Assembly (NCBI GenBank): GCA_021324755.1
Contig: JAJPIL010000028.1
Location: 1-64,000, forward strand
Reading direction: 5' to 3'
Length of the DNA stretch: 64,000 nt
DNA from: Pseudomonadota bacterium
GTDB taxonomy: Bacteria > Desulfobacterota > Binatia > Binatales > Binataceae
This document shows positions 1 to 8,541 of the stretch, in pieces. How positions within the stretch are numbered: position 1 is the stretch's first letter; every line of letters starts with the position of its first letter. A program made the position numbers and the translations under genes. The notes beneath the pieces were generated by a model. That model saw nothing but the letters and a program-made list of their open reading frames with translations, was not told the DNA's origin and ran no database searches.

Positions 1-108
1 CGGGCAGAACTACGGCAGCACGACTCGCTCAAGCACGTCGCGAAGCTCCCAGCCGCGCTCGACCATCTCCAAGTAGCCAGCGACCTTAAACACAGTTTAC
101 GATGTTGA
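1..108 (+). CDS. 3' end of an upstream CDS, possibly LpxD (partial)
   Basis: Frame 1 is open from the window edge to a TGA at 106-108 and encodes 35 residues. The helical, charged tail (a leucine-rich stretch reading roughly LKHVAKLPAALDHL) resembles the C-terminal helix that follows the left-handed beta helix in LpxD (UDP-3-O-acylglucosamine N-acyltransferase). lpxD usually precedes lpxA in this kind of operon, which fits the neighbour starting at 343. Only the tail is visible, so the assignment rests on position and a short weak similarity. fabZ, often found between lpxD and lpxA, is not present. Confidence 0.4.
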   Translation, partial: RAELRQHDSLKHVAKLPAALDHLQVASDLKHSLRC

Positions 109-342
109 GGCAAAATCGCGTCGGCAAAGCCTCTACTTGGATGAGCGGTCGTTTCTTCGGTTTACGCTTCAAGCAGTCCGCGCCGGTCTCCGGGTGGGTG
201 TTCGAGCGCCGAGTTTTGTCAAGCGTCAGTTCGAAAAGTTGAGTACTAAGTTTCAAGAAGTCGCGCGGTAATTAGCTTATCTGGCAAAATCAACGCTTAC
301 TGAATTAGGGTCCAAACAATTCTGTAGGTAAGGAGAAGTCAT
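109..342. other. lpxA leader region
   Basis: This is the gap between the probable lpxD tail and lpxA. It contains one short open frame (TTG at 137 to TAA at 269-271, about 44 codons) that I do not recognise and do not call as a gene. The only clear signal is a strong Shine-Dalgarno sequence, TAAGGAG at 329-335, directly ahead of lpxA. No promoter is convincing here. Confidence 0.4.
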
Positions 343-1134
343 ATCGGTAGAATTCATCCGCTTGCGGTAGTTGACCCGCGTGCCGAAATCGACCCCACAG
401 CAACTATCGGGCCAGGAGCGCTCATAGGCCCAAACGTCATCATAGGTCCAGATACCGAGGTGGGGGCCCATGCGGTTATCGAGGGCCACACCATCATCGG
501 AGCGCGCAACAAAATTTTCCAGTTTGCCTCGCTCGGAGCAGCGCCGCAGGACCTAAAATATCGAGGCGAGCCGTCGCGCTTGGAGATCGGCGACGACAAT
601 CTGATTCGGGAATTCACGACCATCCACCGAGGCACTGAGGGCGGCGGGATGGTGACCCGGATCGGCAACCACGTGCTTGTCATGAACTACGTGCACATCG
701 CCCACGACTGTATCATCGGCGATCACGTTATTCTGGCCAATTTGACCAATCTTGCCGGCCACTGCGTGGTCGAGGAGTGGGCAGTTACGATGGGGTTGTG
801 CGGAGTGCACCAGTTCACGCGCATCGGCGCCCATGCCGCCCTTGCAGCTGGCGCGAAGGTCGCCCAAGACGTACCGCCATATTCGCTTGTGGCTGGCGAA
901 GAGCGTGCTCGCCTTGTCGGCCTCAATGAAGTCGGGCTCGAGCGCCGCGGCTTTAGTCGCGAAACAATCCAAGCGCTTCGGCGAGCCATTCGACTGTTGT
1001 TTTACTCCGATCTGAAGAGAGCCGACGCTATCAAACAGATAGTCGAACAGGATGGTCATGTTCCAGAGGTGCAAAGGCTAATCAACTTCATCTTAAGCTC
1101 AAAAAGAGGAGTGGTCGGACGCGCTCGTGACTAG
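343..1134 (+). CDS. lpxA: Acyl-ACP--UDP-N-acetylglucosamine O-acyltransferase
   Basis: First committed step of lipid A synthesis: transfer of a 3-hydroxyacyl chain from ACP to UDP-GlcNAc in the cytoplasm. The hexapeptide repeats of a left-handed beta helix run from the N-terminus (IGPGALIGPNVIIGP). The family stretch QFASLGAAPQDLKYRGEPS and the catalytic-loop region around NYVHIAHDC are present, followed by the C-terminal helical domain (GLERRGFSRE). The first ATG/GTG/TTG start in frame is GTG 460, which would delete the first beta-helix coils. The frame is open back to a TAG at 325, and the homologous N-terminus (IHPLAVVDPRAEID) lies in it. AGGAG at 331-335 is 7 nt ahead of an ATC codon at 343, giving a normal 263-residue protein, so ATC (AUC) is the likely start. 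ATT at 352 is a poorer alternative. The gene overlaps lpxI by 8 nt. Confidence 0.9.
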   Translation: MGRIHPLAVVDPRAEIDPTATIGPGALIGPNVIIGPDTEVGAHAVIEGHTIIGARNKIFQFASLGAAPQDLKYRGEPSRLEIGDDNLIREFTTIHRGTEGGGMVTRIGNHVLVMNYVHIAHDCIIGDHVILANLTNLAGHCVVEEWAVTMGLCGVHQFTRIGAHAALAAGAKVAQDVPPYSLVAGEERARLVGLNEVGLERRGFSRETIQALRRAIRLLFYSDLKRADAIKQIVEQDGHVPEVQRLINFILSSKRGVVGRARD

Positions 1135-1930
1135 CTTTGGCCTCATCGCCGGAAATGGGACTTTTCCGCTCGAAGTGGCCCAGGCTGCCAAAGCACGCGG
1201 CTTTAAAGTAATAGCAGTTGCCCACCGCGGTGAAACTTCGCCCCAGTTGGAACAGCTTTGCGACGCGATAACTTGGATCGACGTCGGCGCTCTTGAGACT
1301 CTCATCGATGTCTTCAAGCTTGCGGGCATTGAGATCGCCGCGATGGCTGGAGGAATATCTCGCCAGCGTCTGATTACGTCTTTTAGGCCCGATTCGCGGG
1401 CCCTTCAAATGCTGGCGCAGGTGGGCAAACTGAGCGACGACGCTGTGTTGCGGGGAGTTGCCGCAGAGCTCGAATCGGAAGGAATTACGGTAATCGATCC
1501 GGTTGAACGGTTCGGTTTGCCCGTCGCAAAGCCTGGGCTGATAGCCGGCCCCGAGCCTCCATCATACGCACTTGAAGATATTCGTCTCGGCTTCGCCGTG
1601 GCACGAGCCTTGGGTACCTTTGACGTCGGCCAGGTCGTGGCCGTTCGGCAAGGTGTAGTCGCGGCAGTGGAGGCTATCGAGGGAACGGACGAAACAATGC
1701 GCCGTGCTGCGAAGCTTGCCGGGCGCGGCCTGGTAATGGTCAAAGTGGCTAAACCCAGCCAAGACATGCGGTTTGACCGCCCCGCCATCGGACCAACCAC
1801 GATCGAGCTTCTGCACCAAATCGAGGCATCGGTTCTGGCTGTCGAAGCGGAAAAAGCGTTGATTCTTGAGCTCGCGCGCACGCTCGAGCTAGCAGAGCAG
1901 TACCAAATATCTGTAGTCGGCCATGTCTGA
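1127..1930 (+). CDS. lpxI: UDP-2,3-diacylglucosamine pyrophosphatase LpxI
   Basis: Hydrolyses UDP-2,3-diacylglucosamine to lipid X plus UMP. It is the LpxI (DUF1009) alternative to LpxH, known from Caulobacter and common in alpha- and deltaproteobacteria. The protein has 267 residues. It opens with the family pattern SFGLIAGNGTFPLEVA, followed by a GGISRQRL segment, and the C-terminal half carries the Asp/Glu-rich hydrolase domain around EGTDETMRRA. GTG start at 1127 inside the end of lpxA; the stop overlaps the next start by 8 nt, so lpxA, lpxI and the oxidoreductase are probably translationally coupled. No lpxH is visible in the window, so LpxI presumably supplies this step. Confidence 0.92.
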   Translation: MTSFGLIAGNGTFPLEVAQAAKARGFKVIAVAHRGETSPQLEQLCDAITWIDVGALETLIDVFKLAGIEIAAMAGGISRQRLITSFRPDSRALQMLAQVGKLSDDAVLRGVAAELESEGITVIDPVERFGLPVAKPGLIAGPEPPSYALEDIRLGFAVARALGTFDVGQVVAVRQGVVAAVEAIEGTDETMRRAAKLAGRGLVMVKVAKPSQDMRFDRPAIGPTTIELLHQIEASVLAVEAEKALILELARTLELAEQYQISVVGHV

Positions 1931-2906
1931 GCTCAAAGCTGCGGTTATCGGCGCGGGCAAACTCGGATGCCTACATGCGGAGAAGTATGCGCAAACCGAA
2001 GGCGTTAAGCTCGCATTTGTTGTAGATATCGACATCGAGCGGGCGCGCATGGTCGCTTCCCGCTATGGTGCGCAGGCGCTGGCAGACTACCACGAAGTTT
2101 TGGGAAAGGTTGACGTCGCTACCGTTGCCACGCCCTCCTCTTCGCACTACGAAATAGCGGCCCAGATGCTTTGCGCAGGCGTTCACGTGCTGCTGGAAAA
2201 GCCGATGGCTGCAAATGCCATGCAGGCGCGAAAACTAGTAGAGATAGCAGCTCAAACAAACAAAGTACTGCAAGTGGGTTACCTTGAGCGTTTCAACCCA
2301 GCGGTACGCTACCTGCGGGAACTTTTACATTCACCCCGATTTGTCGAGTCCCATCGACTATCTCCCTTTACCGAGCGCGGCACGGATGTCGATGTCGTAC
2401 TAGATCTGATGAGCCACGACCTTGACCTTATCTTGAGTATCAGCCAAGCCGAAGTACTTAGAGTCGAAGCCTTGGGCGTGGCGGTTCTGACCGATCTAGT
2501 GGACGTGGCCAACGCTCGAATAAGCTTTGCCAACGGCCTTGTGGCAAACCTTAACGCAAGTCGGGTAGCCGCGCGGCGAGAGCGAAAAATTCGCTTCTTT
2601 CAGGCCGACGCCTACATCTCCACCAACTACGAGACGCGCACTATCCAGGTCTATCGCAAACAGCCATCTCCTTCAGGTTCGCTTCCGACGATTACCACCG
2701 AACGTATTGAGCTCGACGACGGCGACCCGCTGGGCGAAGAGGTAAGTCATTTTGTCCAGAGCGTGCGCTGTGGCACACCGCCCGCAGTAAGCGCGCGCGA
2801 CGGTCTTCGCGTGGTCGAATTGTGTGAGCTTATCACCAACTCGATCGAAGCCGCGTCACAGGCTTTCGCCACAAGTAAAGCTCAGGCAGAACCCCGCCGC
2901 CAGTAG
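1923..2906 (+). CDS. Gfo/Idh/MocA-family oxidoreductase of the lipid A operon
   Basis: An NAD(P)-dependent sugar oxidoreductase of 327 residues. The Rossmann motif VIGAGKLG is at residues 8-15 and the family signature EKP at 92-94; the C-terminal alpha/beta domain carries the substrate pocket (RFNPAVRYLREL and a HDLD segment). It lies between lpxI and lpxB with an 8-nt overlap upstream and a 2-nt gap downstream, so a nucleotide-sugar substrate is likely. GnnA, which oxidises the 3-OH of UDP-GlcNAc so that GnnB can install an amine for amide-linked lipid A, belongs to this family and sits near lpxA/lpxB in Acidithiobacillus. No GnnB-type aminotransferase is adjacent, so the GnnA identity is only a hypothesis. 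Confidence 0.85.
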   Translation: MSELKAAVIGAGKLGCLHAEKYAQTEGVKLAFVVDIDIERARMVASRYGAQALADYHEVLGKVDVATVATPSSSHYEIAAQMLCAGVHVLLEKPMAANAMQARKLVEIAAQTNKVLQVGYLERFNPAVRYLRELLHSPRFVESHRLSPFTERGTDVDVVLDLMSHDLDLILSISQAEVLRVEALGVAVLTDLVDVANARISFANGLVANLNASRVAARRERKIRFFQADAYISTNYETRTIQVYRKQPSPSGSLPTITTERIELDDGDPLGEEVSHFVQSVRCGTPPAVSARDGLRVVELCELITNSIEAASQAFATSKAQAEPRRQ

Positions 2907-2908
2907 AG

Positions 2909-4075
2909 TTGAGCGAGCTTTGCGTGACCACTAACGCAAAAAGCCGCCGAATCATGATTGTGGCTGGCGAAGCCTCGGGCGACCTACACGGAGCGGAGGT
3001 CGCCCGCGAGCTACGCGTGCTCGAGCCGAACTGCGAGCTCGTCGGGATTGCGGGAAAACACATGCGGGCAGCCGGTGTAAAAGCGCTTTTTCGCGCCGAG
3101 GACATCACTGCCGTCGGCTTTGGCGAGCTTGCCGGCCGGCTTACCCGCAACGTCAGGGCATTTCTTACGTTGCGCCAGTTAATCAATACCGACCCGCCAT
3201 CGCTGCTCGTGTTAATCGACTTTCCGGACTTCAACATGCGGCTTGCAAAGGTTGCCAAGCGTCGCGGCGTTCCGGTCCTGTACTACATCGCGCCGCAGGT
3301 GTGGGCATGGCGGCCCAAGCGAGCCTACACGCTCGCCAAAACGAGCGACCGAATCGCGGTTGTCTTTCCTTTCGAGGTGGAGATATTTGCCAAAACCGGC
3401 GCCTCCGTAGAATTCGTAGGCCATCCGCTCTTGGACCGCGTAAAGCCTACGCTTAGTCGCGAGCAAACGCTCGCCAAACTCGGTCTTGCTCCGGATAGCA
3501 GGCTTTTGGCGCTTTTGCCCGGAAGCAGAGGCCGAGAAGTCCAATACTTACTGGAGCCGATGCTTGAAGCTGCTCGCGCCTTACAGCGAACTTATGGGTT
3601 GCGCTTTTGCCTGATTCTTGCGCCAACGCTTACTCGGTATCAGCTTCAAAAACAAAGCAGGGTTGATTTAAGCGACGTGCCGGTAGTAGAGGAGGGGGCC
3701 TACGACGTGCTGGCCGCCAGCGAGCTTGCGTTCGTAGCCTCGGGCACAGCAACTTTGGAAGCGGCTTTACTGGGCTGTCCGATGGTTATCGTGTACAAAA
3801 TGTCAAGGCTCACCTATTACGTGTTGCGCTTGATGGTACGCGGAGTAAGCTTCATTGGGATGCCTAACATTCTGTTGCGCCGCAGGGTCGTACCCGAGTT
3901 ACTCCAAGATAGGGTGAAAAGCGTCAATTTGGTGAGACTGGCACAGGATCTACTGCAGCCCGAAAAGCGAGCGCAGATATCCTCGGCACTCAAGGAAGTA
4001 CGGCAGATGTTGGGTGCGCCGGGCGCGGCGCGCCGAGTAGCGCAGATGGCTTTGGCGATGGCGACGACATCATGA
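2909..4075 (+). CDS. lpxB: Lipid-A-disaccharide synthase
   Basis: GT19 enzyme joining lipid X and UDP-2,3-diacylglucosamine into the beta-1,6 disaccharide at the inner membrane. It has the usual length (388 residues). The N-terminal GEASGDLHG motif (20-28), the IDFPDFNMRLA segment, the YYIAPQVWAWRPKR segment and the C-terminal GTATLEAALLGCPMVIVYKM donor-binding motif are all present. The start is TTG 2909; an alternative within the first 20 codons is possible because the conserved domain begins at RRIMIVAGE. The end overlaps the next gene by ATGA (4072-4075), indicating coupling. Confidence 0.96.
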   Translation: MSELCVTTNAKSRRIMIVAGEASGDLHGAEVARELRVLEPNCELVGIAGKHMRAAGVKALFRAEDITAVGFGELAGRLTRNVRAFLTLRQLINTDPPSLLVLIDFPDFNMRLAKVAKRRGVPVLYYIAPQVWAWRPKRAYTLAKTSDRIAVVFPFEVEIFAKTGASVEFVGHPLLDRVKPTLSREQTLAKLGLAPDSRLLALLPGSRGREVQYLLEPMLEAARALQRTYGLRFCLILAPTLTRYQLQKQSRVDLSDVPVVEEGAYDVLAASELAFVASGTATLEAALLGCPMVIVYKMSRLTYYVLRLMVRGVSFIGMPNILLRRRVVPELLQDRVKSVNLVRLAQDLLQPEKRAQISSALKEVRQMLGAPGAARRVAQMALAMATTS

Positions 4076-5838
4076 CTAAGTTGACTAAACCCGTTTTCTG
4101 GCGCTTAGTACGCTACGTGCGCCGTTATCTTTACCCGCACATTGTGCTGGCGGTTGTGGCGATGCTCGTGCTGAGCGCAAGCAACGGCACGATCCCGTTT
4201 TTGGCCCGGAGTTTCATCAACCAAATTTCAACACTCAAGGATCTCTCCGCAGTACGGATACTGTCACTGGAGCTTCTGGGCGTTTTTATCGTTCGCGCTG
4301 TGGCAAGCTTCTTTGCAAGCTATCTTACGGCTTATATTGGCGAGCGTGCGGTGCTTGACATGCGCTGCGAGCTCAACGACCGCTTGCAGTATTTGCCGCT
4401 TTCGTTTTTTAATCGTACGCCAACCGCCACGCTGCTCTCCCGCATGATCAGCGACGTAGGAATCGTGGCAAGCGCCGCCACGACAAGTCTATTTTCGCTG
4501 GTCGGCGACACGATTTCCCTCATCTCCCTGACCGCTGCCGCATTCGCCATAGACTGGCAACTTGCCCTGGTCGCTTTTGTCGCGTTTCCAGTTGCGGTGC
4601 TGCCCGTGATGCGGTTTTCCAAGCGGATGCGCAAGATGGCGCGTAACGCTCAGCGTCAACTTGGCGGGCTGTCTTCGTTGCTTCAGGAAACGATCCAGGG
4701 CAACCGAATCGTCAAAGCGTTCGGCATGGAAGAATACGAGCGGAGCCGCTTCGCTCGGGAGCTGCAACGGCTCTTCCGTATCAGCATGAAGGTGGCCACG
4801 ATCAGGGCGTTGACCGCGCCCTTAATCGAAGTACTTGGCGCTTTGGGCGTGGTCCTGGTGCTGTGGTACGGTACCGCCTCGGTGTTGAAGCACGAGCGCA
4901 CGCCTGGGGCGTTCGGCGCGTTTTTCGCCGCGATGCTGCTGGTGTATCGCCCGTTCAAGCGCCTTACCAGGACCAACAATACGATTCAGCAGGCTTTAGG
5001 AGCTGCAGAGCGCGTTTTTGAGATTATGGATCAACAAACCGATGTGCCCGATCTACCAGACGCGATTCCTTTGGAACGCCGCCCACATCGGATCGAACTT
5101 CGCAATGTGAGTTTTAGATACGATTCGCATTGGGCGGTGCGAGACCTGAACTTGAAAATCGAACCCGGAGAAGTCGTAGCTTTGGTTGGAATGAGCGGTG
5201 GCGGCAAGTCTACCACGGCAGACCTTATAATGCGTTTTTACGATGTTCACAAAGGGGCGATTCTTATCGACGGTATCGACATCCGCCGCTATTCTCTAAA
5301 ATCGCTTCGCGCCGAAATAGGTCTTGTCACCCAGCACACCTTTCTTTTTAACGACACCATCCGAAACAATATCGCTTACGGCAGCCCGGACAAAACCGAG
5401 GAGCAAATCATCGCTGCGGCAAAGCTTGCCAATGCTCACGACTTTATCATGCGACTGCCTCAAGGCTACGACACGGTGGTGGGCGAGCTCGGCGTGCGAT
5501 TGTCCGGCGGCGAGCGCCAAAGGATAGCGATCGCGCGGGCACTGCTTAAGGACGCGCCGATACTTATTCTCGACGAAGCAACATCTAACCTCGACTACGA
5601 AGCAGAACGAATTGTTCAGGAGGCGCTCGAGCGCCTGGTCAAAAACCGAACCACTTTGCTTATCGCTCATCGCCTGTCCACCGTCCGCCTGGCACACCGA
5701 ATCGCCGTGATGGTGAAGGGCCGAATCGTCGAAGAGGGCACCCATGAAGAACTGCTAGCGTACGGCGGCGAGTACCAAAAACTGTACTCCATCCAGGCCG
5801 GAGACGAAACCACTAACGGTCTGGCTGTAGCCAGGTAA
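4072..5838 (+). CDS. msbA: MsbA-type lipid A flippase (ABC exporter)
   Basis: Half-size ABC exporter of 588 residues, expected to flip lipid A-core across the inner membrane as a homodimer. The N-terminal part (about 20-320) carries six hydrophobic segments. The ATPase domain shows Walker A GMSGGGKST (373-381), a Q-loop in VTQHTFLF, the signature LSGGE (477-481), Walker B ILILDEATSNLD and an H-loop (IAHRLST). Its place between lpxB and waaA supports MsbA rather than a drug exporter; family membership alone would not settle this. Confidence 0.88.
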   Translation: MTKLTKPVFWRLVRYVRRYLYPHIVLAVVAMLVLSASNGTIPFLARSFINQISTLKDLSAVRILSLELLGVFIVRAVASFFASYLTAYIGERAVLDMRCELNDRLQYLPLSFFNRTPTATLLSRMISDVGIVASAATTSLFSLVGDTISLISLTAAAFAIDWQLALVAFVAFPVAVLPVMRFSKRMRKMARNAQRQLGGLSSLLQETIQGNRIVKAFGMEEYERSRFARELQRLFRISMKVATIRALTAPLIEVLGALGVVLVLWYGTASVLKHERTPGAFGAFFAAMLLVYRPFKRLTRTNNTIQQALGAAERVFEIMDQQTDVPDLPDAIPLERRPHRIELRNVSFRYDSHWAVRDLNLKIEPGEVVALVGMSGGGKSTTADLIMRFYDVHKGAILIDGIDIRRYSLKSLRAEIGLVTQHTFLFNDTIRNNIAYGSPDKTEEQIIAAAKLANAHDFIMRLPQGYDTVVGELGVRLSGGERQRIAIARALLKDAPILILDEATSNLDYEAERIVQEALERLVKNRTTLLIAHRLSTVRLAHRIAVMVKGRIVEEGTHEELLAYGGEYQKLYSIQAGDETTNGLAVAR

Positions 5839-5850
5839 GTTCGCGTCGGA

Positions 5851-7155
5851 GTGCTAAGTAGAGAGCACTTTTTTCGCCTGAACGGCTTTAAGCTTGTTTA
5901 TGACGCTCTGTGGTGGCTTGCCCTGTTTCCAGCGGCGTTCGCTTCAACAAGTCTCCAGCGTGAAAAGCTGCTTCAGCGCTTCGGATGTGTCGAACCGCTG
6001 AGTTCTGCAGAGCAGAAGAAAGTCAGCATCTGGCTCCATGCGGCATCGGTTGGCGAGGTGGAAGGCGCGTATCCAATAGCACGGGGCATAGTTGGCGATT
6101 CGCGCAGAAAGTTGTTGTTTGTCACTTCTATGACTGAAAGCGGCTGCAGTGCCGCGCGACAAAGAATTCCTCAAGCACGAGTCGTAAGCCTAGCTCCCTT
6201 GGACTGCGCCTCCTGCGTGCGTCGTTTCCTGCGACGGAGCGCGCCAAGGGTTGTGCTGCTGACCGAAACCGAACTATGGCCGAATTATGTTTTACAAGCG
6301 CGCCGCATCGATGCCCAGATCGCACTTATCAATGCTCGAATGAGCTCACGTTCGCTCTCTCGGTATCGCTTGATCAGGTCGCTTGTCGGTCAAATGCTCT
6401 CGTGTGTCGACCTGTTGCTGGCTCAAAGCGAGCAAGACGCGCAACGTTATGCGCTGCTGGGCATGCCCGAGGCCAAAATAGAGGTGGTGGGGAATCCAAA
6501 GTACGATCTCCAAGCCGATCAGCCGTCGGATAACCTTCGACCCGCCTTGAGTGAATTTGTTCGAGGAAAAAGAGTACTTGTCGCGGGGTCGACCGCACCG
6601 GGCGAAGAGCAGGTGGTGCTAGAAGCCTATAAGCGCTTGCGCTACGAAGTTACGAATCTTGTTTTGGTGCTGGCGCCTCGCCATTTGCGGCGCACGAAAG
6701 ATGTCGCCACTGCGGTGCGCCGAGCGGGCCTCGAGTTCGTTCGGGCAAGTACGCTCGACACGTGCCCTGACTTCAAGCAGGCGCCAGTCTTGATACTAGA
6801 TACCATGGGCGAGTTGCGCAGCCTCTACAAATGGTCCACGCTTGCGTTTGTAGGCGGAAGTCTTTTTCCTGGACGTGGCGGGCAAAGCCTGGCGGAGCCG
6901 GCCGCGGCCGCGGTGCCGGTGATGTTCGGACCGTTTCATGAAAGTCAGCATCCCTTGGCTCAGGCGCTGATCGAACAAGGCGCAGGTTACGTCGTCCGGG
7001 ATGCCGACGAAATCGTGAAGGTCTCGCGCTTGCTTCTCCAGAACGAAGACTTAAGGCAGCAGCTGGGAGATAAAGCTCGCAAGACCCTACAAAGCATGCG
7101 TGGTGCGACGCAGAGGAGCTTGCAAGCACTGTCCCGCCTGTCTAATCTCGGGTGA
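5851..7155 (+). CDS. waaA: 3-deoxy-D-manno-octulosonic acid transferase
   Basis: Kdo transferase (GT30, KdtA) that adds one or more Kdo residues from CMP-Kdo to lipid IVA at the inner membrane. It has 434 residues, with an N-terminal membrane-anchoring helix and the family motif HAASVGE at 63-69. A TETELWPN segment follows, and the C-terminal donor motif is FVGGSLFPGRGGQSLAEPA, in which the His of the common GGHN form is replaced by Gln, a variation also found in other WaaA proteins. GTG start at 5851, 12 nt after msbA; the stop overlaps lpxK by 4 nt. Whether it is mono- or bifunctional cannot be told from sequence. Confidence 0.94.
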   Translation: MLSREHFFRLNGFKLVYDALWWLALFPAAFASTSLQREKLLQRFGCVEPLSSAEQKKVSIWLHAASVGEVEGAYPIARGIVGDSRRKLLFVTSMTESGCSAARQRIPQARVVSLAPLDCASCVRRFLRRSAPRVVLLTETELWPNYVLQARRIDAQIALINARMSSRSLSRYRLIRSLVGQMLSCVDLLLAQSEQDAQRYALLGMPEAKIEVVGNPKYDLQADQPSDNLRPALSEFVRGKRVLVAGSTAPGEEQVVLEAYKRLRYEVTNLVLVLAPRHLRRTKDVATAVRRAGLEFVRASTLDTCPDFKQAPVLILDTMGELRSLYKWSTLAFVGGSLFPGRGGQSLAEPAAAAVPVMFGPFHESQHPLAQALIEQGAGYVVRDADEIVKVSRLLLQNEDLRQQLGDKARKTLQSMRGATQRSLQALSRLSNLG

Positions 7156-8294
7156 AAATGCTACAGCTCGGGCGAAGTTCTCGCGCGCCGCTTATTACGC
7201 GCCTCTGGTACGAAAAAGCTGCGTGGTACGAACGGCTTGTCTGGTGCCCACTGGTGCCTGCCTCCGCAATTTATTTCGTTGCAACTGCGCTGCGGGCACT
7301 ATGGTGGCGTACGCTACCGATTCAAAAGCGGGCCTTACGCCTAAAGGTATTAAGCGTGGGCAATCTGACCGTAGGCGGGAATGGTAAGACGCCGTTTACG
7401 ATTTATTTAGCGAATCTGCTTACCAACCATCGGCTCAGGACCGGCATCATTGCACGTGGCTACCGTTCCGCCAATCGATCGGCGCCCCGGATCGTGGCTG
7501 AAGAGGGCAGGGTAATGGCCGGGCCGAAAGAGGTTGGCGATGAGGCTGTAATGATAGCCAAGTCGTATTCAGCAGGCCCGGTAATAGTGGCTCGACGCAG
7601 GTACGACGCGATCCAGCTTCTGGAGCGACGGTTCGATTTGGACGCCGTGGTGCTCGACGACGCATTTCAGCATCTGGCAGTGGCGCGAGACGTCAATCTG
7701 GTCCTGGTAAATGCCGAGCAAGCGTTTGGAAACGGATGGTTACTGCCGGCAGGACCGATGCGCGAGAGACTTAGCGCGCTTAGACGCGCGAGCGCCGTGA
7801 TTTGGATGGAGCGGGGTGACACCGGCGCGCGACCGCCAGAAAAGCTTTGCGCCGCGCTTGACAATCTGCCGCTTTTATACGCTGCGCTGCGCCCCAAAGC
7901 GATCATCGTTCCGCGCGCTGGCACATGGCATGAATTGCCCCTGGAGACTGTCGCCGAACGTCGAGTGGTCGCGGTCAGCGGTATCGCGCATCCGCAATCT
8001 TTCTATAACACGCTGCGCTCGCTCGAGGCGCGCATCGTCGACACGCTCGAGTACCCTGACCATCACGCATACACCTGGGGCGACTGGCAAAATATTTCCC
8101 GTGCCGCCCGCGGCGCCGATTTCGTCGTGACGACGGAAAAGGATCTGGTCAAGCTCGAAAACTTCCCATTCGCCCGCGATTCGCTGCGCGCCGTGCGCGT
8201 CGGTATCGAGATGGGGGAGCACGAAGAGGAGCTTATGAGAATTATCTTTGAACGGATCTCGAATGGGAGCGACGCGCACCGAAGCCCGAACTAG
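7152..8294 (+). CDS. lpxK: Tetraacyldisaccharide 4'-kinase
   Basis: Phosphorylates the 4' position of the tetraacyl disaccharide to give lipid IVA. The protein has 380 residues. An N-terminal amphipathic/membrane region is followed by the modified P-loop SVGNLTVGGNGKT (68-80), and then IARGYRS and VLDDAFQHLAVARDVNLVLV, all typical of LpxK. The start is GTG 7152, overlapping waaA (GTGA). It completes the lipid A pathway in this operon together with lpxA, lpxI, lpxB and waaA. Confidence 0.95.
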   Translation: MKMLQLGRSSRAPLITRLWYEKAAWYERLVWCPLVPASAIYFVATALRALWWRTLPIQKRALRLKVLSVGNLTVGGNGKTPFTIYLANLLTNHRLRTGIIARGYRSANRSAPRIVAEEGRVMAGPKEVGDEAVMIAKSYSAGPVIVARRRYDAIQLLERRFDLDAVVLDDAFQHLAVARDVNLVLVNAEQAFGNGWLLPAGPMRERLSALRRASAVIWMERGDTGARPPEKLCAALDNLPLLYAALRPKAIIVPRAGTWHELPLETVAERRVVAVSGIAHPQSFYNTLRSLEARIVDTLEYPDHHAYTWGDWQNISRAARGADFVVTTEKDLVKLENFPFARDSLRAVRVGIEMGEHEEELMRIIFERISNGSDAHRSPN

Positions 8295-8325
8295 TCGAAG
8301 ATCTGCGCTGAGCGGAGGTTTCGCC

Positions 8326-8496
8326 ATGGCTATAAGCCAAGAGTTGCTCGAGATTCTTGCGTGCCCCAAATGCAAGGGAGACCTTACGCTTGCCGAAAAG
8401 GGTGATGGTCTAATATGCAACGCATGCCGCCTTGTTTATCCGATAAAGGACGACATACCAATCATGCTTATCGACGAGGCTTTGCCGCTTAAATAA
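8326..8496 (+). CDS. Trm112/YcaR-family small zinc-finger-like protein
   Basis: 56-residue Trm112p-like protein (MAISQELLEILACPKCKG...). Four cysteines in two CxxC pairs (13/16 and 31/34) should bind a metal, and the C-terminus ends in the usual YPIKDDIPIML pattern. The start is ATG 8326, with GGAGG 7-8 nt upstream (8314-8318). In Proteobacteria a YcaR-type gene often follows lpxK, as here. The eukaryotic relative is a methyltransferase activator; the bacterial role is not established, so none is assigned. Confidence 0.88.
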   Translation: MAISQELLEILACPKCKGDLTLAEKGDGLICNACRLVYPIKDDIPIMLIDEALPLK

Positions 8497-8541
8497 ACAG
8501 CCAACTTCGCGTCCGTCAGCCGCCAGATCGCATTCCTAACC

